Origin: Leuctra nigra
Taxonomy: Eukaryota > Arthropoda > Insecta > Plecoptera > Leuctridae
Length of the DNA stretch: 64,000 nucleotides
Assembly: GCA_934045905.1 (NCBI GenBank)
Contig: OW203769.1
Location: 26,319,705 to 26,383,704 of the forward strand
Direction: 5' to 3'
The notes beneath the pieces are model-generated. The model was not told the origin of the DNA. It searched no databases and worked only from the letters and a program-made list of their open reading frames with translations. Of the stretch, positions 1 through 8,183 are shown piece after piece. Positions within the stretch are counted from its first letter, which is position 1; every line of letters starts with the position of its first letter. A program made the position numbers and the translations under genes.

Positions 1-1953
1 TAATAACCTCGCTGTTTAGCGCCATAAACCATAATATCTATCTATCTATCTTGGAACATTTGCCAAATTTATTTATTAATTGCCCATTGTGTTGTTATTA
101 GAAGTTAGCGATGCAAATATAAAAGGAAATATTTACAGGGTCATTCTGGTACAAGTTTTATCTTTTGGTCGTAACTTTGATCCTGGTCGCAACTTTAATC
201 ACAACTTGCGACCGAAAATAAAACGGTCGTATCCTCATTCTTCAACAAGGTAATATCTCGGGATTATCTTCAAGGTCTAATATTGTAACACAGAATGAAA
301 CAATTGATGTTTTCGAAACTTTGACAGTAGTAAGCCGTGAAATATTCCAATGAACTTCAAAAAGTATGAATTTTTCTTCACGAATTCTTTGGATTTATTC
401 GAAAATTGGCGGTAAAATTCGAAATTACTGTAAAGAATGTTATTTGTTCTTTAATAAAAGTGATTTTGCAAGAGTACATTAGAATACAATTGACAGAACA
501 ACAAAATGGTGATAGCTAACATAAAAAGAGAAACTTTAATAGGTATCTAGTTTCAAATGCTTGGTTACATTTTAACAGTTGTTTAAGACTTGATTAGCAT
601 GACACCAGCACAATGACAATCCTAGAACCAATCCTGCCTTCTGTTAAACCAAAAGCATAGCATTGAAAATAATCCTAAGCAGTAGGCAAATAATACACGT
701 CAAGCAAAGAAATAAAATGTTTTATTTGTTAGGTATGTACTTCATTGAGACACTTAATATAAATAATAAGTTCCTAGGTTACATGGCAATTTTCCAAGGT
801 ATTTGATAGTGTTTTGAGCAACTCAGACAATGAAGATAGTGAAACACTGCTGAATATTGCATTCAGATTTGAGAGACCAAAGTTGACATCGGTGCACACA
901 ACATCGCTTTTACACGATGTTGTAGAATCATTTTCTTGACACATTAACTCCAACTCTCCATGAACACTAACCGAAATAGAGAACTCATGCTGGACACTAA
1001 CATTTACATGGATTTAAAAGTCATCATAGTTTACACTTTTAAGAGAAGAGAGACTCAATGCAAACAAACAAGGTTTCTATCCAGTCAAAAAGCTAGGTAC
1101 CTATCTTGGTGTGCGAGGACAGAAATCACATCTCTTTCACAAGAGAAAAACCGAGAGTAAGAAGGAACATAATATGTTATATGACACATAAGAAATCATA
1201 GTTTACGTAGGTAATCAATAATCATGAATGGTCCAAAAGAAGAGTGGGATGTGGGTTCCAACCAACAGTGTTAATCTAGAAAGAACTAATATTAATTTAT
1301 TGTTGAAATTAAATTGAATTTGTATAGGTAGGTAGGTATTGGTAGGTACCTACCTACCTATAAGAATTTTTGAAATGTATACTACCTGAGTTTTTTTTTT
1401 ATTAGGTAGGTAGGTACTTTAACAGCTAGGTAAATTTAAAAAAATATTTGCTCAGAGTCTTGTTTCATTCACAAATGAGTTGACTATGAGAAACAGTTTG
1501 TTCGGCTACCAGAGCGACACCCCTAACAGGATCTCTTGAAACACTGTCTTGGTCCTTGCGATGATTGGCCCAGACTGTGTTGAAGTCGAGGCACATGCTG
1601 TGAAGGATGCACACAGCCGTAAAGACCAGCCATTAGGAGAGAAGATGACCAGCAGCCCCGGTGTGGTCCACAGATCTGAACCTCGACTAGATGCAGCGCG
1701 CGACATTGTTGCGGAAGGACTTGTTGAAGCGGTCTTCTGCCTCGCTGTGGAGATGCTCGAATGGTGTCATCAGCCACGATTTCAAAGCCGCTGTCAGCTG
1801 TATTGACAGATACATATCACATGATTAGTGATGCAAAACTAGACCAATAGGACCAATGTGTTTGTATGAAAGTATGTGTAAAATGTACAGTTCAACAAAA
1901 TTATTGCATTAGATTAAAACAGTTTCTTTCAATAAGAGTTTTTAAATACCTAC
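1..1953. other. AT-rich non-coding DNA with GGTA/TAGG microsatellites
   Basis: I see no supportable intact gene here. Short GGTA/TAGG repeats occur at about 1326-1362, where the run can fold on itself into a hairpin, and again near 1404-1418. The stretch from about 1470 to 1810 is richer in GC and is listed separately. The left terminus of a possible 3.3-kb inverted-terminus element lies at 137. Confidence 0.6.
1470..1810 (-). pseudogene. broken coding-like segment (unidentified)
   Basis: This 340-bp segment is richer in GC than its surroundings. Read on the minus strand, one frame has coding-like composition, beginning with residues such as LKSWLMTPFEHLHSEAED. After a TAG it continues, and after a TAA it reads into a hydrophobic stretch (WLVFTAVCILHSMCLDF) followed by a charged tail. 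The two in-frame stops mean it is not an intact exon in that frame. The other two minus frames are also open for 65-85 codons, so the choice of frame is uncertain. I do not recognise the protein. It may be a decayed exon, a transposon fragment or chance. Confidence 0.25.
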
Positions 1954-2345
1954 TTAAGAGGGCTGGGTAGTGAGCGTGGCCTTGACGAGTTTTTTAATCG
2001 ATTTTTATCAATATCTTTTTCCAGTGTAATTGTTAACAAAATAGGGCTATGGACGTGAATTCAGAACAGTTCAATGAAAATAATTTCATAGTTTGGAATA
2101 AGCTATTAGTTTTATTGTGTCCAACAGGTGTTTAGAACCCAAAAATTACTAAATTTTCGGGTTCTAAACACCTGTAGGACAAAGTATATCTAATAAACAA
2201 TTACAAGCTATGGAATTATTTTCATTGAACTGTTCTGAATTCACGTCCATAGCCCTATTTTGTTAACAATTACACTGGAAAAAGATATTGATAAAAATCG
2301 ATTAAAAAACTCTTCAAGGTCAAACTCACTACCAAGCCCTCTTAA
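1954..2345. mobile_element. TTAA-flanked palindromic MITE
   Basis: A 392-bp near-perfect inverted repeat. It starts with TTAA then GAGGGCT and ends with AGCCCTC then TTAA. The arms are about 190 bp and fold about a short loop near 2150. No open frame of note is inside. TTAA at both edges fits a piggyBac-type target duplication, but TTAA is itself palindromic and so could be part of the terminal repeat. I infer a non-autonomous DNA element. Confidence 0.75.
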
Positions 2346-4024
2346 CAAAGCCTAGATCTAAGAGGACTAGATATTTTAGAAGTCAGTTTCATGAACTTTG
2401 CATCTTGTAAATTAGCTAGGTAGGTAGTTAGCACAGTTTGGTCACAATAGCTGAAAGTCAATGTACAGCCGGGTCTAAGTACAAACAACCCATGTGAAAC
2501 ATATGTTACTTACCGCCACCGATGAGCCATTCGTCAAAGACCGAACGAAGATTCGAACGAAGACCGATGCTGAAAACTTCCGCAGAAATCTTGATTACAT
2601 CCGGGATAGTTTGCTGCTAGGTACATCGATGACTTTCAACGTCGAGTTGCAAGTTAACTTCACATTGATGGTGTTTTTGAACTTTCGGTTCATGTCACGG
2701 TGATGAAGGTAGCCTATGGCTAATGTATGACGGTGATGATTCGACACATTGCAGGCTACGATAACATTTCAATCGTCACTCACTAGCCACTGAAAACCAC
2801 CAGTCGCGAAATACATGCCAATAAGAGCTGATTTCTTGTGCTAGTGCATTAAAACTTGCGAGTTTGGAGGTTAAAATGTACAAGTCTTGGCCCGGCTTGG
2901 CCAGTACTGTGCACCGGCGAAACTTTGTTCACTCAAATACCTATGTAGGTAGGTACCTACTAGCTGTCATACGCGGAAGTCCTTTAATCTCTTCATCGTC
3001 TGGGTCACACACAACACAGAAGGCAATGTTCTGGAAAGGTGGCATTGGTATTCAGTAATCTAAAAGGTTAAAACGAAACAATAACAACACGAAAACAATA
3101 CAGACGGACGGAAGGTTAGGTTAGGTCGTAGCTATCGATTTTCTAGTTCGACCCAAGTTTGCGCGGTATATTTAAACATTCGCGGGGAACAATATTATTC
3201 TTATTTCGTTGAGTTAAAAACACTTTCTCGCCACACAAGTTGATAAAAGAGGTAAAATGACTGTCCGTGTTTCGCTTCACTTCAAAATGACGCCATTTTT
3301 TTCGGTCTTATCTTAGATATGACCACCCGGAAATGGTAATAAAGTTAATCCAAAAATCGGCCATCTTGTTTGGTCGCAAGTGCTTCCAGAATTGGTTTGC
3401 GACCGGTCATAACTATTTAATCCGAAAAATTAAGTTAAAACCTTTCGAGAATGACCCTGTTAGAGTTTGTTCAAGTTTACATATACGAATATGGATGCTG
3501 GAGTCATCCTTCTTATCTTCTCAATATTTAGTTTTTTCATATTTTCTTATACTAATCCTGTCTATTTTTGTATTTTAACTATCAATTATTATACCTCACT
3601 CAACTATTAAAAAAAAATATAAATTATTGTGCACAACTTTCTCTGGAAGTTTTATGTCACGTTTATTCGATGAACAATATAATTCTAATAAAGATTTTTT
3701 GTTCTATCTAGTCCCAAAACTCCAGTATTATAGTGAAAAAGAAACAAAATTAATCGCATGAAAAACAAGGATATTTCTAGTGCAAACATAACCTAATAAT
3801 AATGGCAATCAATTTCATTGAACTTGTTTTAGATCGTTCATTATATTGATCAATTCTATCACTATATCTTATAATATAAACAGCAATCATTTTTCAAGTG
3901 TCCATCTTGGAATATTCGAGTGGAATGGATTGACCGAAATTTTTTTCAATGGGCGAAATGTGCACTGAGGTGCAACTTGGCCAGTGGAGACAGACAATCA
4001 TTGTGCCAGTGCGTACTGGATTTC
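2346..4024. other. non-coding DNA, no gene seen
   Basis: No supportable gene is visible. There is a short GGTA repeat near 2945 and two TTAGG-like pentamers near 3112-3125. The right end of the possible 3.3-kb element lies at 3451-3463. Confidence 0.5.
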
Positions 4025-4313
4025 CCAGTGGAAAACGATATCCGCACTCAGTGCAGCCAGTAGAAAACGATACCCGCACTCAGTGCAGTGCAGCCAGTGG
4101 AAAACGATACCCGCACTCAGTGCAGCCAGTGGAAAACGATATCCGCACTCAGTGCAGCCAGTGGAAAACGATACCCGCACTCAGTGCAGTCAGTGGAAAA
4201 CGATACCCGCACTCAGTGCAGCCAGTGGAAAACGATATCCGCACTCAGTGCAGCCAGTGGAAAACGATACCCGCACTCAGTGCAGCCAGTGGAAAACGCT
4301 ATAAATTTACATG
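4025..4313. repeat. 32-bp minisatellite with 3-unit periodicity
   Basis: Eight tandem units of 32 bp plus a partial ninth, each containing GGAAAACGATA(T/C)CCGCACTC. Unit 2 carries a 5-bp internal duplication. The diagnostic base after GATA runs T C C T C C T C through units 1-8, which implies that a 96-bp trimer was amplified. Because 32 is not a multiple of 3, all three plus-strand frames are open and give similar peptide repeats. I regard these as by-products, not proteins. Confidence 0.9.
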
Positions 4314-5859
4314 ACGTGCATGCTTTTAAAAACGTACACTATTTTATTGTCACTCACATTTCTTTCTTGTTCCTTCTATGGTAACAATTCCCTCGGTTTC
4401 GTTTTAGCACGTGGCTACTGTAACTTGTTTTTATTTATGTTTAAATGTCAAAAACGATTTTTGGTTCGTCAATAACAAAACGTGATATTGCACAACTCTA
4501 ATAAACAACCGGGCCCAACTGGCCATAGAACCTTGTTTAGTTTGATTGCTCATGATTTTCAACAATCCCTCATCGAAATGCGTGCTAATGGTGTGGTGTT
4601 CGGCAGTTTTCGTCCTCGCCTGTATGGTTTCACGATGTAAATGTGACAGCATTGTTAACTTATAGTCTTATATGCAGCTCTCCATACGCTATTGCCAGTT
4701 GCATGCAACGTGATTGCGCACGTTCCATCGTGCAGATACATTAGGTTTCATGATTATACCTAGGACGATTATACGCTTTCAAGATTGTAAATTGCACCGA
4801 GACGTATGGTTAGACCGGAATATATTAGGCTTTTATGTGATTTTATACTCGAGAGAATTTTTTACTGATTCCTAAAAAGGAATTCGGACGAAATTGTAAA
4901 CATAACAAGTTTTTGAAAAAGAACCATTGATAGGTCAAAAGCCCCGAATTCAGCTAAAAGCATAATTTATTATAATATAAATACGTGAGATTTTATAATC
5001 TAGCTTGAAAACCAGATCTCATTCGATTCGATAACGTAGCTATTTTTCTATCGTGCACAATTTTTAATCTTAATTTAAAGTATTTCTAATAATTATCTTT
5101 TTACTCCACCTTTAGGCATTCGAAATTAGCATGAAAATATTGTATATTTTTTCCTCTCTGTCAAAACGTATCTGCAGTAAAACGTTGATTCAATAAATAA
5201 TTGAATGGTTTTTTGTAATACGAGCACTAATCCTCATGGTCTTCAAGATATATTTGACAATTTTCCAAAGCTTTTTCCAAAATTCTTTCCAAGTGCATTG
5301 TCGAATTAATTTTAAATACTGCAGTGCATTGTCGTGTAATCCCTTTACGAAATATGACAGTATAGAGAATGGGATGTTACAACGATCTATACTCCGAGGT
5401 TTTGTTTTTCTACATTCACAATGAAATTATTATTGAATAGAAAAGAATTCATGAAAAATTCTTCAATGCAAATTCTTCATTTTTCATTGACAAATTTTCA
5501 ATGGTAAAATTTCATATGTTCAATTTTCAAGTTTGAATAATTTTTTAAATTTTCCGTCTTTTGTATTCAGGTATTGATAAATTTTCAACAATTTGAAGAT
5601 TTTCGAAAAAGTAATTTTGAATAAAAATGTGCAACACTACATATTTACGTATCACGCAAAACGTGTGCCTTGCACAACATACTAAATCAAATTGAAATAT
5701 ATTTCAACCCCATGGTATGGCGCTCGCCCGTTATAGCAAATTGCGAGAGATAAAATGTTTCATAAGTGGATGAAGCTTTGATAGGATTTTCACATGATCC
5801 ATCTGATTGTTTATTAGTAGCACTTTTTTATTTTTGCGTCGTATAAAATATAATATAAA

Positions 5860-5860
<1 letters not shown>
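4314..5860. other. non-coding AT-rich DNA
   Basis: No gene or clear repeat structure can be supported. Base composition is AT-rich with frequent short poly-A and poly-T runs. Confidence 0.5.

Positions 5861-5921
<61 letters not shown>
5861..5921. repeat. (TA)n microsatellite
   Basis: A nearly uninterrupted TA dinucleotide tract of about 60 bp. It lies just left of the MITE at 5952-6295, which has a second TA tract on its right. Confidence 0.9.
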
Positions 5922-5951
5922 CATCATGTAGAGTCTCGCAGCCAGTAGGTA

Positions 5952-6295
5952 TTAATAACATCATTTAACGGTTTATGCTACGTATATTTATTACACACCA
6001 ACGTTTCGGCAAGCATCCACCCGCCTTTCTCACCCTGGTGTATGACACCCTGGTGTATGACGGCCATCTTTTGGATATCAAGGAAGCACATTTTCCAGCG
6101 CCAGAAGATTTCACAATTATTTCTTTTCACGTTTCACTGTTTTCTACATTTGACATTTCATGAATTGATTTTGCTGTATTTTATAGTTTTTTCGTTGATT
6201 TTCGTTTGTTACCTTGAGAAAGGCGGGTGGATGCTTGCCGAAACGTTGGTGTGTAATAAATATACGTAGCATAAACCGTTAAATGATGTTATTAA
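5952..6295. mobile_element. TA-flanked MITE with about 80-bp perfect inverted arms
   Basis: The left arm (5952-6031) and right arm (6216-6295) are exact reverse complements. The ends are TTAATAACATC and GATGTTATTAA, with TA on each outer side (5950-5951 and 6296-6297), as in Tc1/mariner-type insertions. The 184-bp centre contains a direct duplication of ACCCTGGTGTATGAC at 6032-6061 and no transposase. It is inferred to be a non-autonomous element inserted in TA-rich DNA. Confidence 0.8.
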
Positions 6296-6345
6296 TATAT
6301 ATATATATATCGACCCATCTGAGGTTATCAGCAAAAATCATATTT

Positions 6346-6386
<41 letters not shown>

Positions 6387-6459
6387 TATATAATATATAT
6401 ATAATATATATAATATAAAATATATATATAATATCGTATAAAATATAATTTTTGCGTCG
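6296..6459. repeat. TA-rich microsatellite tracts
   Basis: TA and TATAA tracts at 6296-6310 and 6351-6440. The last 25 bases before the LINE repeat, in permuted order, a motif present before the first TA tract (TTTTTGCGTCG and TATAAAATATAAT, near 5829-5852). The MITE and TA tracts therefore lie between two copies of the same host sequence. Confidence 0.75.
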
Positions 6460-6786
6460 AATTCACGAAGGCCGTGAACTTATTGTAAAGGGAGATAAGA
6501 TCGTCCGATTTAAAAATTAATTTTACTGTGAAATAGGAATGTGTTTGGCTGAAAAGTGAAGGTATTGAGTGGAGACGTGCTGGAAGGTCATAAAAAGCAA
6601 AAGGGTTCGTAAATAATACGTAGAATATTGATAAATATCGAGATTTAAGTTTGGTTTTGCTGTGGTTCGGGATTGGAAAAAGGAAGAGAGATTTGTCACG
6701 GTGACATGGGGTAAAATTTCACTGCGGGTCAAAAACTACATTTAACTTTTTAAACCAAGGTGTTTAAAGTGAAAAAAAAATTGTTG

Positions 6787-8175
6787 ATGCATTTGAGATC
6801 CAAGATGAAGAGGAGTGTAAATGAAGGTGAGGTCAGCTTGGTTGAAAGACTCATGATGGAGGTACGGGAATTGAAGGAAGAAATATCCGATATGAAGATA
6901 AAACAGGAAATAGTACATGAAGAGTGGAAGAAAGAAGTTGCTGGTATTAAACAAATACATGAACAAGCAGATAATGACTCAATTGACATGTTTGCTGAAA
7001 GAATGGTTTGGGAAAGTGAATGCAAAGAAGAGTTGAAAAGAATAAAGAAAAGTGTATTGGATAGAAATGTATGGGAAGAGAAAATGGTGAAGAGAAGTAT
7101 ATGGTATGTAAACGAATTGATTAGGTTAGAAGAGGAGAGACGGACTGATAGATTAGATAATATTCAGGAAAGAGATCGAGAGTGCCAAGAACAAATGGGG
7201 GAGAGAGCAAAGTTTGTTGGCAAGTGGCAAGATATTACAAATAGGTTAGAACAGTTAATGAATACAGTCAATGATAATCATAAAAAACATTATGTGGAGA
7301 TGGCAGAGATCTTGACAACAGGCGGAAGCAGTGAAACGAGTATTCAATTGAACGTGCATAAAGAAAACCAACCACAAAGCAATGTTCAAGAAGTAAGTTC
7401 GTCGTGTGAATCATTGCATAAGCAAGATAAACATCAGCAAGAACAGCGACAGAAACAGAAGAAAGTGCAGAAAAGGAAAGCAGAACAAGAGAACAAAAAT
7501 GAAGAAGAAAATAACATGATGATTGAGAACGATACTCAGGAAAAAGATGATCAAGATTATGAAGAGAAGTCCGAGAAGAGTCATTTGAAGAGGAGTGATG
7601 ATAATCAAAAGTCGTTTGAAGAGAATAGAGCATTGGAAGATACAATTTTATTGATGGGAGATGTGAGTGGCAGTGAAGCCTGGGTTTTCGCGTTGGGTGA
7701 GGGATGTCATGTGAGAAGGGAGCCTGGAATAAAAATCAGGGAAATTACTGCAAGAATTGAAGATGGATGTTATGCAAAACAGAGTGGGCTGAAGAAAGTA
7801 ATTTTTCAAGTGGGAAATAGGGAAGTTTGGAATCGGTTGGATAAAGACGAGATAATGAAAGATTTTGAGGATTTGATGCAAGTCTCTACAACCTTTTTTG
7901 GTCCAAAGATAAAAATAGGTATTGTGGGTTTACTAAGTAATTACTCAGTAACTTTGAATGAAGGGTTGAAGAAGATGGCGAAAGAGAAAGAGGTGGAATA
8001 TATTGAATTGGAATACACACCAGGATTCTTGATGGATAGAAGGAAGTGGGCCCGAGAAGTTGGAAGAAAATTGAAAATGAGGGTTGAGGAGAAGGTTGTT
8101 ATTAACAAGAAGAATGTTTGGACTCAGTCGAAGCGGGGTTTTCGGACAAGTTGGGTTTCAAGGATAATATTATAG
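6787..8175 (+). CDS. LINE ORF1: coiled-coil protein with degenerate SGNH-hydrolase-like C-terminus
   Basis: A 462-residue protein starting at the first ATG. The frame is open a little upstream, but only through non-ATG codons and across a 9-A run. Residues 1 to about 190 are highly charged and heptad-like, consistent with a coiled coil. Residues about 190-285 are a low-complexity K/E/Q-rich linker. The C-terminal third resembles the SGNH/GDSL-esterase domain known from ORF1 proteins of CR1/L2 LINEs: a block I-like LLMGDVSG at about 288-295, a block III-like FQVGNREVW at 340-348, and a block V-like FLMDRRKW near 414-421. The usual catalytic Ser, Asn and His positions appear replaced, so I infer an RNA/nucleoprotein-binding fold without esterase activity. 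There is no CCHC zinc knuckle. ORF1 ends 8 nt before the first ORF2 ATG. Confidence 0.8.
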   Translation: MHLRSKMKRSVNEGEVSLVERLMMEVRELKEEISDMKIKQEIVHEEWKKEVAGIKQIHEQADNDSIDMFAERMVWESECKEELKRIKKSVLDRNVWEEKMVKRSIWYVNELIRLEEERRTDRLDNIQERDRECQEQMGERAKFVGKWQDITNRLEQLMNTVNDNHKKHYVEMAEILTTGGSSETSIQLNVHKENQPQSNVQEVSSSCESLHKQDKHQQEQRQKQKKVQKRKAEQENKNEEENNMMIENDTQEKDDQDYEEKSEKSHLKRSDDNQKSFEENRALEDTILLMGDVSGSEAWVFALGEGCHVRREPGIKIREITARIEDGCYAKQSGLKKVIFQVGNREVWNRLDKDEIMKDFEDLMQVSTTFFGPKIKIGIVGLLSNYSVTLNEGLKKMAKEKEVEYIELEYTPGFLMDRRKWAREVGRKLKMRVEEKVVINKKNVWTQSKRGFRTSWVSRIIL

Positions 8176-8183
8176 GAAGGAGA

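Larger units (their letters stand above)
137..3463. mobile_element. possible hAT-like element defined by short inverted termini
   Basis: The left end ACAGGGTCATTCT (137-149) recurs as its exact reverse complement at 3451-3463. Beyond these 13 bp the two ends are only loosely similar, sharing GGTCGC-type motifs. CAGGG starts are common in hAT transposons. However, the flanking 8-mers do not match, so there is no target-site duplication to confirm one insertion. No transposase frame is visible inside. The ends may belong to two separate insertions. Confidence 0.25.

Noticed and set aside
3949..4384. Overlapping open frames with SGKRYPHSVQP-type peptide repeats
   Set aside because: All frames are open because the 32-bp unit lacks stops; there is no sign of selection on any frame.
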